Shown here piece after piece: positions 44,636-53,405 of a DNA stretch of 64,000 nt. The DNA is taken from contig CANMWO010000001.1 of the NCBI GenBank assembly GCA_947501695.1, positions 682,001-746,000 on the forward strand, in the 5' to 3' direction. This stretch comes from an uncultured Sphingomonadaceae bacterium (GTDB lineage Bacteria > Pseudomonadota > Alphaproteobacteria > Sphingomonadales > Sphingomonadaceae). Numbering within the stretch: position 1 is the first letter of the stretch; every line of letters starts with the position of its first letter. Position numbers and translations under genes: made by a program. A model generated the notes under the pieces. It was given only the letters and a program-made list of their open reading frames with translations. It was not told the DNA's origin and made no database searches.

Positions 44636-46267
44636 ATGGCCAGTGCCATTTCTGCGAATAAGGCTGAATTGCTAGCAATTGCCAATGCGGTTGCATCAGA
44701 AAAGATGATCGACAAAACCATCGTGGTCGAAGCGATGGAAGAAGCGATCCAGAAAGCAGCCCGTGCCCGTTACGGTGCCGAGAATGATATTCGTGCCAAG
44801 CTCGATCTGCAAACCGGTGATCTGCGATTGTGGCGTGTGGTTGAGGTGGTTGAAGAAGTTGAAGATTATTTCAAACAGGTTGACCTGAAACAGGCTGAGA
44901 AGCTTGAAAAGGGCTCGAAGCTCGGCGATTTTATCGTTGATCCGCTACCGGCTGTTGATCTGGGCCGCATTGATGCGCAGTCCGCGAAACAGGTTATCTT
45001 CCAGAAAGTCCGTGACGCAGAGCGCGAGCGGCAGTTCGAAGAATTTAAAGACCGCGCGGGTGAGATCATCACCGGCGTTGTGAAATCGGTTGAATTCGGT
45101 CATGTGGTCGTTGATCTGGGCCGCGCCGAAGGCGTTATCCGCCGGGACCAGCAAATTCCGCGCGAAGCCGCTCGTGTTGGCGACCGTGTCCGTTCGCTGA
45201 TCATGAATGTCCGCCGCGAAAACCGCGGGCCACAGATTTTCCTGTCGCGCGCGCATCCCGATTTCATGAAGCTCTTGTTTGCGCAGGAAGTTCCTGAAAT
45301 TTATGACGGCATTATCGAGATTAAAGCCGCCGCCCGTGATCCCGGCAGCCGTGCCAAAATCGGTGTGATCAGCCAGGACAGCTCGATCGATCCGGTCGGC
45401 GCCTGTGTGGGTATGAAAGGTAGCCGCGTTCAGGCCGTCGTGCAGGAAATGCAGGGCGAGAAAATCGACATTATTCCATGGTCCGACGATATCGCGACCT
45501 TTGTTGTCAACGCATTGCAGCCTGCCACGGTAAGCCGCGTGCTGATCGACGAAGAAGAAGGCCGCATCGAAGTGGTTGTTCCCGATGATCAGCTGAGCTT
45601 AGCCATTGGTCGCCGCGGACAGAATGTTCGCCTGGCGTCGCAGCTGACGGGTTTGGCCATCGACATCATGACCGAAGCTGACAGCAGTGAGAAGCGTCAG
45701 GCCGAATTTGCTGTCCGCACCGCGATGTTCCAGGAAGATCTCGACGTGGATGAAACCTTGTCGCAGCTTCTGGTTGCGGAAGGCTTTAGCGAGATGGAAG
45801 AAGTCGCTTATGTCGCTCCGGAAGAGCTTTCGAATATCGAAGGCTTTGACGATGAACTGGCGGCCGAGCTGCAAAGCCGTGCGCTGGAAGCATTGGAGCG
45901 CCGTGAGGCGGCTGCCAAGGCAGAGCGTACCGAGCTTGGCGTAGAAGACGCGATTGCCGAACTGCCTTACATGACCGAAGCCATGTTGGTGACCTTGGGT
46001 AAAGCAGGCCTCAAGACTCTCGACGATGTTGCTGATCTGGCGACGGACGAGCTGGTCTTGAAGCGTAAAGCCGAACCACGCCGCCGTAATGACAATCGCA
46101 AGCCAGAGCCCGATGGCGTTCTTGCGACCTATGGTCTGACCGAAGAGCAGGGTAATGAGATCATCATGGCTGCTCGTGCGCACTGGTTTGAAGATGAGGA
46201 CGAGGTAGCGGCGCCCGCTGCTGAGGCAGAAAAAGGGGAGGACGCTAATGCGGAAGCTCCCCAATGA
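44636..46267 (+). CDS. nusA: Transcription termination/antitermination protein NusA
   Basis: 543 residues. Binds RNA polymerase and modulates pausing, termination and antitermination. NTD (AEKMIDKTIVVEAMEEA), S1 domain (EIITGVVKSVEFGHVVVDLGRAEGVIRRDQ), KH1 (RDPGSRAKIGVISQDSSIDPVGACVGMKGSRV), KH2 (VPDDQLSLAIGRRGQNVRLASQLTG) and two C-terminal helix-hairpin-helix repeats. An acidic tail ends the protein. ylxR starts inside its last 20 nt. Assignment is certain. Confidence 0.97.
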   Translation: MASAISANKAELLAIANAVASEKMIDKTIVVEAMEEAIQKAARARYGAENDIRAKLDLQTGDLRLWRVVEVVEEVEDYFKQVDLKQAEKLEKGSKLGDFIVDPLPAVDLGRIDAQSAKQVIFQKVRDAERERQFEEFKDRAGEIITGVVKSVEFGHVVVDLGRAEGVIRRDQQIPREAARVGDRVRSLIMNVRRENRGPQIFLSRAHPDFMKLLFAQEVPEIYDGIIEIKAAARDPGSRAKIGVISQDSSIDPVGACVGMKGSRVQAVVQEMQGEKIDIIPWSDDIATFVVNALQPATVSRVLIDEEEGRIEVVVPDDQLSLAIGRRGQNVRLASQLTGLAIDIMTEADSSEKRQAEFAVRTAMFQEDLDVDETLSQLLVAEGFSEMEEVAYVAPEELSNIEGFDDELAAELQSRALEALERREAAAKAERTELGVEDAIAELPYMTEAMLVTLGKAGLKTLDDVADLATDELVLKRKAEPRRRNDNRKPEPDGVLATYGLTEEQGNEIIMAARAHWFEDEDEVAAPAAEAEKGEDANAEAPQ

Positions 46268-46937
46268 GACGCCTTCTAAACCTTTAGATCGCGCACCACA
46301 CCGTAAATGCATATTAACTGGGGAAAGCCTTCCTCAGGAAGCATTAGTGCGTTTGGCGCTCAGCCCCGATGATGCAATCGCACCGGATGTCCGTGCCAAA
46401 GCGCCCGGTCGCGGGGCCTGGATCAGTGTCGATCGCCGCGCGTTGGAAGAAGCACAGGTTAAGGGTGCGCTGAAAGGCGCGCTCTCGCGTGCCCTGAAAA
46501 TCGGCAAGCTCGCTATTCCCGATGATCTGGCAGCGCAGGTTGAAAATGCGCTGGAACGCGCCACATTAGACAGGCTAGGGCTTGAATCGCGTAGCGGCAT
46601 GCTCTTGACCGGTTCTGAAAAGATTGAAACGGCAGCGCGGCAGGGCGATATGAATATGCTCCTGCATGCCGCTGATGCTGGCCGTGACGGGTCTGCGAAA
46701 CTGGATCAGGCTTGGCGCGTCGGCAGCGACCGCGAAGGTCAGGATATCCGCGGTCAGATATTGCCAGTGGACCGACAGGCCCTTTCTGTGGCATTGGGCC
46801 GTCAAAATGTCGTGCATATCGGAATAACCGACAAGCGCGCAGCGGGGCGGATATCGCACATGCTGGATAGATGGTGTCACTTTATCGGTTCTGATAATGT
46901 CGGTGGTGATGCTGCTGCGGAGAAGAAAGTTGCGTGA
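46248..46937 (+). CDS. ylxR: YlxR/DUF448 RNA-binding protein with L7Ae-like domain
   Basis: 229 residues overlapping nusA's end by 20 nt. N-terminal YlxR domain: RAPHRKCILTGESLPQEALVRLALSPDD, PGRGAWISVDRRALEEA. The C-terminal part (GSEKIETAARQGDMNMLLHAADAGRDGSAKL...) is an L7Ae/ribosomal-protein-like RNA-binding domain, a fusion common in alphaproteobacteria. Role in translation or termination is likely but not well defined. Position between nusA and infB is conserved. Confidence 0.92.
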   Translation: MRKLPNETPSKPLDRAPHRKCILTGESLPQEALVRLALSPDDAIAPDVRAKAPGRGAWISVDRRALEEAQVKGALKGALSRALKIGKLAIPDDLAAQVENALERATLDRLGLESRSGMLLTGSEKIETAARQGDMNMLLHAADAGRDGSAKLDQAWRVGSDREGQDIRGQILPVDRQALSVALGRQNVVHIGITDKRAAGRISHMLDRWCHFIGSDNVGGDAAAEKKVA

Positions 46938-47003
46938 ACTGGTTTGAAGTTGATCAGTTAAAATATTGAAGTAATGAATTTTTTTAAGGATTAAGTCTGT
47001 TCG

Positions 47004-49562
47004 ATGAGTGAAGATAACAAAGATACCGCAAAACCTGCACGCAAGCCTTTGGGACTGAAGCGTTCGGTTGAGCCCGGTGAAGTCAAACAGACGTTTAGCC
47101 ACGGTCGGACCAATAAGGTCGTCGTCGAGGTCAAGCGCCGTAAACTCGTGGGCAAGCCTGGAGCACAGGAAGCCGCCAAGGATATCGTGCCGGAAACTCC
47201 GGTACCTGCTCCTGCGCCCGCTCCGGTTGAAGCGAAAAAGCCTGCACCTGCACCTGCGCCCGCTGCAAAGCCGAAGCAAGAAGACGTAATGACGCGTCAG
47301 GAAAAACAGGCCCAGTTGCTCCGTCAGGCAGAAGAAGAACGCCTGAACGCCATGGAAGAAGCGCGCAAACGCGACACCAAGGCCAAGAAAGATCAAACCG
47401 CTGACGACAAGAAGCGGGCAGAAGAAAAACGCAAGGCCGAAGAAGAGGCCGCTGCAAAAGCGCAGGAAGAAATCAAGGCGGCGGAAGAAGCTGCCGCGGC
47501 ATCGGTTGCTGAGGCCGTTGAGGCGCCAGAGCCAGCGGAAGCGAAACCTGCTGCGACGACGGCCAAGCACCCACCTGCGCGTAAATTTACGCCAGTGGCA
47601 ACGCCAAAGCGCCCTGAACCAAAAGATAAACCAAAAACTGGACGCAGTGATCGAAATGATCGTCGCCAGTCCGGAAAATTGACCGTTAGCAGCGCGTTGC
47701 GCGGTGAAGATGGCGCGGCTCGTGCGCGTTCTCTGGCTGCACTTAAGCGTGCGCGTGAGAAAGAAAAACGTGCGCAAAGATCTGGTCAACCGCGCGAACC
47801 GCGTGAAAAGCAGATCCGTGATGTGATCGTTCCAGAAGCGATTACCGTACAGGAATTGTCCAAGCGTATGGGCGAAAAAGGCGCTGCCTTGGTCAAATCT
47901 CTATTCAACATGGGCTCCATGGTCACCGTCAATCAGACGATCGATCAGGACACGGCGGAATTGCTGGTTGAAGAATTTGGCCACAATATTCAGCGTGTGT
48001 CCGAAGCTGATGTTGAAATTGATGTCGAAAAAGATGTCGATCCCATCGAAACGCAGAAACCACGTCCACCGGTTGTAACGATCATGGGCCATGTTGATCA
48101 TGGTAAAACATCTTTGCTCGACGCTTTGCGCGGAACCGACGTGGTTGCCGGTGAAGCAGGTGGGATTACCCAGCATATTGGCGCTTATCAGGTCAAAATG
48201 AAATCTGGCGACAAGGTTACGTTCCTCGATACGCCAGGCCATGAAGCCTTTACCAGCATGCGCCTTCGCGGCGCCAATGCCACCGATATCGTGATTTTGG
48301 TGGTGGCTGCCGATGATGGCTTGATGCCGCAGACGATTGAAGCGATCAACCACACAAAAGCGGCTGGCGTGCCGATGATTGTGGCGATAAACAAGATCGA
48401 CAAGGATGGTGCTGATCCGACAACGGTTCGTACGCGTCTCTTGGAGCATGAAGTGATCGTGGAAGCCATGTCTGGTGATGTGCAGGATGTTGAGGTTTCT
48501 GCGCTCAAGAAGACTAATCTGGAAGAGTTGATCGAGAAAATCCACTTGCAGGCAGAATTGCTTGAACTCAAAGCCCGCCCGGACCGTCAGGCCGAAGGTA
48601 TTGTAATTGAAGCGAAGCTTGATAAGGGACGCGGACCGGTGGCAACCGTATTGGTGCAACGCGGTACCTTGAAACGCGGTGACATTTTTGTTGTTGGTTC
48701 GCAAACCGGTAAAGTCCGGGCGATGATCGATGACAAAGGTCAGCAAGCCAAAGAGGCTGGTCCATCTGTTCCGGTCGAAGTGCTTGGCCTGTCGGGCGTG
48801 CCGTCCGCCGGTGACAAGCTGACTGTGGTTGAAAATGAATCGCGTGCACGGGAAGTCGCAACTTACCGCGCGGAGCAAGAGAAATTGCAACGTACGACGC
48901 AAGCTCCGACTAGCCTTGAGAATATGTTCTCTGCGGCTGCCGATAGTGCCGTTGAATTCCCGCTGCTGGTTAAGGCAGATGTTCAGGGTAGTAGCGAAGC
49001 GATTGTGCAGGCGCTGAACAAGATATCCAATGACGATATCAAAGTTCGCATCCTGCACAGCGGCGTGGGCGCGATTACCGAGTCCGACGTGACTTTGGCC
49101 AGTGCCAGCAAGGCCCCGATTATCGGTTTTAACGTGCGCCCCAATGCGAAGGCGCGTGAAATTGCCAAGCGTGATGGTGTGCGGCTGAAATATTTCGACA
49201 TTATCTATGATTTGACCGATGAAATCCGCGCCGAAATGGCCGGTGAACTGGGTCCCGAGAAGATCGAGAATGTCATGGGCCGCGCCGAGGTCAAGGAAGT
49301 CTTCAAGTCCGGCAAAAAGGACAAAGCCGCTGGCTTGTTGGTTACCGAAGGCTCTCTACGCAAAGGCTTGTTCGCACGTCTTACTCGCGAAGACGTTATT
49401 GTCAGCGCAACGACCATTGCGTCGCTGCGCCGGTTCAAAGACGATGTTGAGGAAGTCCGTGCCGGCATGGAATGTGGCGCGGTGCTCGAAGATACCAACG
49501 ACATCAAACCGGGCGATATGCTGGAAGTCTTTGAGATCGAAGAGAAAGAACGCATTCTTTGA
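47004..49562 (+). CDS. infB: Translation initiation factor IF-2
   Basis: 852 residues. The N-terminal ~330 residues are charged/Ala-rich and repetitive (EAKKPAPAPAPAAK), as in other IF-2. GTPase motifs: GHVDHGKT from residue 362, DTPGHEAFTSMR, and NKIDKDGADPT. Domains III and IV follow (FNVRPNAKAREIAKRDGVRLKYFDIIYDL; ending DMLEVFEIEEKERIL). It positions fMet-tRNA on the 30S subunit. Its stop overlaps the next gene. Assignment is certain. Confidence 0.97.
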   Translation: MSEDNKDTAKPARKPLGLKRSVEPGEVKQTFSHGRTNKVVVEVKRRKLVGKPGAQEAAKDIVPETPVPAPAPAPVEAKKPAPAPAPAAKPKQEDVMTRQEKQAQLLRQAEEERLNAMEEARKRDTKAKKDQTADDKKRAEEKRKAEEEAAAKAQEEIKAAEEAAAASVAEAVEAPEPAEAKPAATTAKHPPARKFTPVATPKRPEPKDKPKTGRSDRNDRRQSGKLTVSSALRGEDGAARARSLAALKRAREKEKRAQRSGQPREPREKQIRDVIVPEAITVQELSKRMGEKGAALVKSLFNMGSMVTVNQTIDQDTAELLVEEFGHNIQRVSEADVEIDVEKDVDPIETQKPRPPVVTIMGHVDHGKTSLLDALRGTDVVAGEAGGITQHIGAYQVKMKSGDKVTFLDTPGHEAFTSMRLRGANATDIVILVVAADDGLMPQTIEAINHTKAAGVPMIVAINKIDKDGADPTTVRTRLLEHEVIVEAMSGDVQDVEVSALKKTNLEELIEKIHLQAELLELKARPDRQAEGIVIEAKLDKGRGPVATVLVQRGTLKRGDIFVVGSQTGKVRAMIDDKGQQAKEAGPSVPVEVLGLSGVPSAGDKLTVVENESRAREVATYRAEQEKLQRTTQAPTSLENMFSAAADSAVEFPLLVKADVQGSSEAIVQALNKISNDDIKVRILHSGVGAITESDVTLASASKAPIIGFNVRPNAKAREIAKRDGVRLKYFDIIYDLTDEIRAEMAGELGPEKIENVMGRAEVKEVFKSGKKDKAAGLLVTEGSLRKGLFARLTREDVIVSATTIASLRRFKDDVEEVRAGMECGAVLEDTNDIKPGDMLEVFEIEEKERIL

Positions 49563-50014
49563 CGGCGAAGCAGTCCTTCTGGGGAACGGAATTGGTTGAG
49601 GCTTTGAAGCAAGAGGACATCTTGGGTTTTAAACGCCCGCCTTGTTCTGAATCGGTCAACGCCGTGATCTTGGAAGCGGACAAGGAAACCGGCGCGGTTC
49701 GTATGAGCTTTGACGCTCCGCAGGCCTTTACCAGTCCGCGTGGCACTATACAGGGCGGCTTTGTAGCTGCTATGGTTGATGAAGTGATTGGCATTCCGGT
49801 GCTGGTAAAATCCGGTGGAGAAAATGCCCCGCTGACACTGGATTTAAGCGTGAGCTATTTGAAACCGGTTTTGCCCGGACGGGTTTTTGGCGAAGGTCAG
49901 ATTGTACGGATGGGACGCTCTATCGCTTTTCTCGAAGCACAGCTTTATAACGAAGCTGGCGAGCTTTTGGTAAAAGCTACATCGACGGCTAAGGTTGGAC
50001 CGGCGATAAAATAA
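49559..50014 (+). CDS. PaaI-family hotdog thioesterase
   Basis: 151 residues. The TTG start at 49559 overlaps the infB stop (TTGA). Typical hotdog motifs: RGTIQGGFVAAMVDEVIGIPV (catalytic region; the usual Asp/Asn HGG is replaced by IQGG), LTLDLSVSYLKPVLPGRVFGEGQIVRMGRSIAFLEAQLYNEAGELLVKATSTAKV. It hydrolyses acyl-CoA thioesters in most relatives. Its coupling to infB is unusual for a metabolic enzyme. The start codon is uncertain. Confidence 0.85.
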   Translation: MTAKQSFWGTELVEALKQEDILGFKRPPCSESVNAVILEADKETGAVRMSFDAPQAFTSPRGTIQGGFVAAMVDEVIGIPVLVKSGGENAPLTLDLSVSYLKPVLPGRVFGEGQIVRMGRSIAFLEAQLYNEAGELLVKATSTAKVGPAIK

Positions 50015-50355
50015 TGAAGGAAGTAAAGAGCCCAGAGAACGTGTTCTTGGCGAAGTTATTTGACATAGTTCTATCCCCAGATTTCTTCTTCAATGATGCT
50101 GAAATGGAAACAGTAGCAGGGTTGCATCGTCCGGAGTGGGAAGAACTTTATAGAAGAATATGCGAGGCAGAGAGTGCTTTCATATTCGGAAGATTAGATG
50201 ACTATGCTCTGCACTCTGCTATTACCAATATCGTAGGCTATCCCCATAGAATGGATGCAGAAGTTTTGAAGCGTGTTGGATTAGATGTATCTGAAGATGA
50301 CGCGTACGATATTTTGGAACAGAAATGTGCGAAACACCGAATCCACTTGGTTTAG
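50014..50355 (+). CDS. Orphan hypothetical protein between thioesterase and rbfA
   Basis: 113 residues. No recognised family. Acidic, helical-looking (EMETVAGLHRPEWEELYRRICEAESAFIFGRLDDYALHSAITNIVGYP). Its base composition looks AT-richer and its codon choice (AGA, ATA, GTA, TTA) less biased than its neighbours, which hints at recent arrival. Its ATG overlaps the thioesterase TAA (TAATG) and rbfA begins 11 nt after it, so it appears built into the operon. Confidence 0.65.
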   Translation: MKEVKSPENVFLAKLFDIVLSPDFFFNDAEMETVAGLHRPEWEELYRRICEAESAFIFGRLDDYALHSAITNIVGYPHRMDAEVLKRVGLDVSEDDAYDILEQKCAKHRIHLV

Positions 50356-50366
50356 GCAATTAAATA

Positions 50367-50768
50367 ATGGCAAAATATAACGACACATCTCCTGAAGGGC
50401 GCTCAGTGCGGCTCTTACGCGTGGGTGAGCAGGTTCGGCACATATTGTCGGAACTGTTGATGCGCGGTGAGGTACATGATGATGTGCTAACCAGTCACAG
50501 CGTCAGTGTGACCGAGGTGCGCATGTCACCGGATTTGCGCCATGCGACGGTATTTGTGAAGCCTTTGCTGGGCGCGAATGAAGCGGATGTGCTGAAGGCG
50601 CTGAAGACCAATACCGCCTATTTCCAGAAGGAAGTGGCGAGCCGAGTGAAGATGAAATATGCAGCGCGGCTCAAATTCCTCGCGGATGAGAGTTTTGATA
50701 CGGCGGAGCATATAGAAAATTTGCTCAGCAATCCGAAGGTTGCCCAAGACCTTAGCAAGGACGAGTAG
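50367..50768 (+). CDS. rbfA: Ribosome-binding factor A
   Basis: 133-residue cold-shock 30S assembly factor with KH-like fold. [82 protein letters not shown] are family signatures. Normally followed by truB; here a four-gene block intervenes. Confidence 0.96.
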   Translation: MAKYNDTSPEGRSVRLLRVGEQVRHILSELLMRGEVHDDVLTSHSVSVTEVRMSPDLRHATVFVKPLLGANEADVLKALKTNTAYFQKEVASRVKMKYAARLKFLADESFDTAEHIENLLSNPKVAQDLSKDE

Positions 50769-50795
50769 TCCAAAAAAACGCAATTAATGGTTGAT

Positions 50796-50853
50796 CGTCA
50801 CCCTGAACTTGTTTCAGGGTCCCGGGAGATGCTGAAACAAGTTCAGCCTGACG
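50796..50853. repeat. REP-like inverted repeat after rbfA
   Basis: Two arms of 22 nt (50796-50817 and 50832-50853) that are inverted copies with two mismatches, beginning CGTCACCCTGAACTTG. Such CTGAACTTGTTTCAG elements are common between sphingomonad genes. It lies between rbfA and tdk. Confidence 0.8.
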
Positions 50854-50871
50854 AAAGACTGAGGCAATCCC

Positions 50872-51450
50872 ATGGCCAAACTCTATTTCTATTATAGCTC
50901 CATGAATGCAGGCAAATCGACCACGCTTTTGCAGGCGGATTTCAACTATCGCGAACGTGGAATGCAGACCATGCTGTGGACCGCTTTGCTGGACGATCGC
51001 GAGGATGCGGGGTGGATAAATTCGCGCATCGGTCTTAAAAAGAAAGCACATCTGTTTGATAATGCAACAGATATGCTGGTTGCGATTAGTAAGGAGCATG
51101 AAGAAGGAACGTTGGATTGTGTGCTGATTGATGAAGCGCAATTCATGACCAAGGATCAGGTTTTTCAGGTCGCTTTGGTTGCGGACCAGCTGCGGATACC
51201 GGTTCTGGCCTATGGTCTGCGTACCGATTTTCAGGCGGCTTTATTTCCCGGAAGCGCCCAATTGCTGGCCATTGCCGATGAGCTGGTCGAGATAAAAGCG
51301 GTGTGCGAGTGCGGTAGCAAGTCGACCATGAACATGCGTGTGGATGAAGAGGGCAATCCCGTACTGGCTGGCCAACAAACGGCAATTGGCGGTAACGAGC
51401 TTTACGTCGCATTATGCCGCAAACATTTCATGGAAAAGCTCAATGGATAA
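50872..51450 (+). CDS. tdk: Thymidine kinase
   Basis: 192 residues, type II TK that phosphorylates thymidine for salvage. P-loop YYSSMNAGKSTTLLQ, DEAQFM catalytic region, LAYGLRTDFQAALFPGS substrate lasso start. Zn-binding Cys in CECGSKSTMNMRVDEEG and LCRKHF match E. coli TK. Bounded on both sides by REP-like repeats. Assignment is firm. Confidence 0.95.
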   Translation: MAKLYFYYSSMNAGKSTTLLQADFNYRERGMQTMLWTALLDDREDAGWINSRIGLKKKAHLFDNATDMLVAISKEHEEGTLDCVLIDEAQFMTKDQVFQVALVADQLRIPVLAYGLRTDFQAALFPGSAQLLAIADELVEIKAVCECGSKSTMNMRVDEEGNPVLAGQQTAIGGNELYVALCRKHFMEKLNG

Positions 51451-51454
51451 AATT

Positions 51455-51532
51455 CGTCATCGCAGCGAAAGCTGGGGTTTCCTCGAATTAGCGCGCAATT
51501 TTAAGGAGATCCCAGCTTTCGCGGGGATGACG
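51455..51532. repeat. REP-like inverted repeat between tdk and the GNAT gene
   Basis: Arms beginning CGTCATCGCAGCGAAAGCTG (51455-) and ending AGCTTTCGCGGGGATGACG (-51532) form an imperfect long hairpin that fills nearly the whole 89-nt gap. The GTG start of the GNAT gene lies 8 nt after it. This CGTCATCCC...AGCTGGG sequence type is widespread in alphaproteobacterial genomes. Confidence 0.8.
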
Positions 51533-51539
51533 CGTTGAA

Positions 51540-52088
51540 GTGAAGTTTGAAAACCTGTCTCAAGTGCTGGAGCAAGCCCCGGTACGTCTTGAACCCTTGG
51601 CCGAGCATCATATCGAACCATTGCGCGCGGCCTGTGCGGAGGATCAGGAGGTTTGGGACATCTATCCGGTGTCGATGCTCGACGAACATTTCGACAGGGC
51701 AATGGAAGTTTTTCATCGCACTGGTAACTGGGTACGCTTCGCAGTGATCCATGCGGACACCGGAAAGCTGGTCGGCATGAGCAATTACATTAATCCTGAT
51801 CCAAATACGAAAGTGACGGAGATCGGTGGCACTTACATCGAGCCTTCCGTGCGCGGCAGCGGCTTTAACGATTTGATGAAAAAGCTGATGATTGATCATG
51901 CGTTTGCCTGCGGCTTTACCCGCATCGAATTTCGCGTCGATACCCGTAACAAACGCTCCATGGCGGCGGTGCTGAAGCTGGGTGCCAAGCATGAAGGGAC
52001 GCTGCGTAAAAACCGGATTACCTGGACTGGCTATATTCGCGACACGGCTGTATTCGGCTTGCTCCAAGAGGAGTGGGCGAACCGCTAA
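51540..52088 (+). CDS. GNAT family N-acetyltransferase
   Basis: 182 residues from GTG 51540. RimJ-like GNAT: VRLEPLAEHHIEPLRAAC, EIGGTYIEPSVRGSGFNDLMKKLMIDHAF (acetyl-CoA-binding R/QxxGxG/A equivalent: RGSGFN), RIEFRVDTRNKRSMAAVLKLGAKHEGTLRKNRI. Probably acetylates an amine (protein N-terminus or small molecule). Its stop overlaps the next gene's start (TAATG). Confidence 0.85.
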   Translation: MKFENLSQVLEQAPVRLEPLAEHHIEPLRAACAEDQEVWDIYPVSMLDEHFDRAMEVFHRTGNWVRFAVIHADTGKLVGMSNYINPDPNTKVTEIGGTYIEPSVRGSGFNDLMKKLMIDHAFACGFTRIEFRVDTRNKRSMAAVLKLGAKHEGTLRKNRITWTGYIRDTAVFGLLQEEWANR

Positions 52089-52798
52089 TGACAGATGAAG
52101 TGAATGGTTGGGTACAGTCGGCCGACGCGTGGATTGAATCCATCGGCGAACAAGGTGACTGGACGCGGCGGACCATTTTGGATGCCGCTATGATGGGCCG
52201 TGCGACCGCCATTGGCGGGCGGTTTCTCGATGTGGGCTGCGGGGAAGGGCGTTTTGTCCGCATGCTGCAAGATCGCGGCCTGTCAGGATCGGGTATTGAC
52301 CCAGTCCCTGGCCTGATTGAAACAGCGCAACAATGCGATCCACAGGGCGATTATGCTATCGGCTTTGGCGAAAAACTGGCCTTTGACGATGCGAGTTTCG
52401 ATCTGACCGTCGCCTATTTATCCCTGATTGATATTGAAGATTATCGTACGGCGATTGCAGAAATGGCTCGCGTGACAAAGCCGGGTGGTTCCTTGCTGAT
52501 CGCTAACCTGACGAGCTTTTTTACCGCTGGTAAATGGAATCGCAGTCTGACCGGCAGCGCGAAAAGCTTTGAGATGGATGATTATTCCCAGGAGCGCGCC
52601 ACCCGCGAAAAATGGGCTGGCATCGACATCCTCAACTGGCATCGTCCTTTAAGCGCCTATTTCGAAGCCTTTCTGGGCCACGGACTGCAGCTGACCCATT
52701 TTTCGGAACCGACGCCGCCGGATCAGAATGATCCGAAAAGTGACCGCTATACCCGCGTACCGGGTTTTCTGGTCATGGAATGGAAGAAGCCAATTTAG
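52088..52798 (+). CDS. Class I SAM-dependent methyltransferase (UbiE-like)
   Basis: 236 residues from ATG 52088 that overlaps the GNAT stop. Motif I GRFLDVGCGEGRFVRML, post-I GSGIDPVPGLIETA, IV AFDDASFDLTVAYLSLIDIEDY, then RVTKPGGSLLIANLTSF. A UbiE/BioC-type small-molecule methyltransferase; substrate unknown. Coupled translation suggests it works with the acetyltransferase. Confidence 0.83.
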   Translation: MTDEVNGWVQSADAWIESIGEQGDWTRRTILDAAMMGRATAIGGRFLDVGCGEGRFVRMLQDRGLSGSGIDPVPGLIETAQQCDPQGDYAIGFGEKLAFDDASFDLTVAYLSLIDIEDYRTAIAEMARVTKPGGSLLIANLTSFFTAGKWNRSLTGSAKSFEMDDYSQERATREKWAGIDILNWHRPLSAYFEAFLGHGLQLTHFSEPTPPDQNDPKSDRYTRVPGFLVMEWKKPI

Positions 52799-52815
52799 AC
52801 CCGGTGAAATTATTT

Positions 52816-52854
52816 TACCCGGGTATATTGACTCTAATATTATCGGGGTATAAA
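52816..52854 (+). promoter_or_regulatory. Candidate promoter/operator of the DUF2239 gene
   Basis: A perfect 10-bp palindrome TACCCGGGTA (52816-52825) is followed by TTGACT (52828-52833) and TATAAA (52849-52854). The palindrome overlaps the region just upstream of the -35 box, where an activator or repressor would bind. A second half-site-like CGGGGTATAA follows. Confidence 0.45.
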
Positions 52855-52876
52855 TGCGCGTCCGAAAGGATTGACT

Positions 52877-53389
52877 ATGACTACTTATACAGCATTTTCC
52901 GAAGCCAATTGGTTGGCAACTGGATCTCGCTCCGAGATTATTGACACCTTGCGCGCCTTACCTGCGGTTAAACGGAGCTCCGACATATTGGTCTTTAATG
53001 ACGAGACCGGTAGTCAGATTGATTTTGATTTGCGGGCGAATAGCGAACCAGAAGCACCTGTAAAGCGCGGGCGGCCAAAGCTGGGCGTTATTTCCAAGGA
53101 GGTCACGTTGCTTCCGCGGCATTGGGATTGGCTGGGAAAGCAATCCGGCGGAGCATCAGCGACATTGCGCCGATTGGTGGAACAGGCACGAAAAACCGGA
53201 GTGGATAAACGAAAAGGGCAAGATGCTGCCTATCATTTTCTGACCGTCATTGCGGGAGATTGGCCGCAATTTGAGGAAGCCATACGGGCGCTTTATGCGG
53301 ATGACCGGGAACGTTTTATATTGCTTTCCAAACAATGGTCAGCTTCGGTCCGCGATCATGCTATTGGGCTGGCATGGCCGAATAGGTGA
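52877..53389 (+). CDS. DUF2239 family protein
   Basis: 170 residues from ATG 52877 (a TTG two codons earlier is possible). The pattern TYTAFSEANWLATGSRSEI, VFNDETGSQIDFDLR and the RGRPKLGVISKEVTLLPRHWDWLGKQSGGASATLRRLVEQARK stretch identify DUF2239. The RGRPKLG segment is basic, AT-hook-like, and could bind DNA. Function unknown. It has its own promoter-like region. Confidence 0.85.
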   Translation: MTTYTAFSEANWLATGSRSEIIDTLRALPAVKRSSDILVFNDETGSQIDFDLRANSEPEAPVKRGRPKLGVISKEVTLLPRHWDWLGKQSGGASATLRRLVEQARKTGVDKRKGQDAAYHFLTVIAGDWPQFEEAIRALYADDRERFILLSKQWSASVRDHAIGLAWPNR

Positions 53390-53405
53390 TGCCATATTCT
53401 AGGAA

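Noticed and set aside
46575-49058. Two long antisense ORFs (404 and 385 codons) on the minus strand opposite infB and ylxR
   Set aside because: They are mirror frames of a strongly biased gene, with low-complexity Phe/Arg/Leu content and no ribosome site or family.
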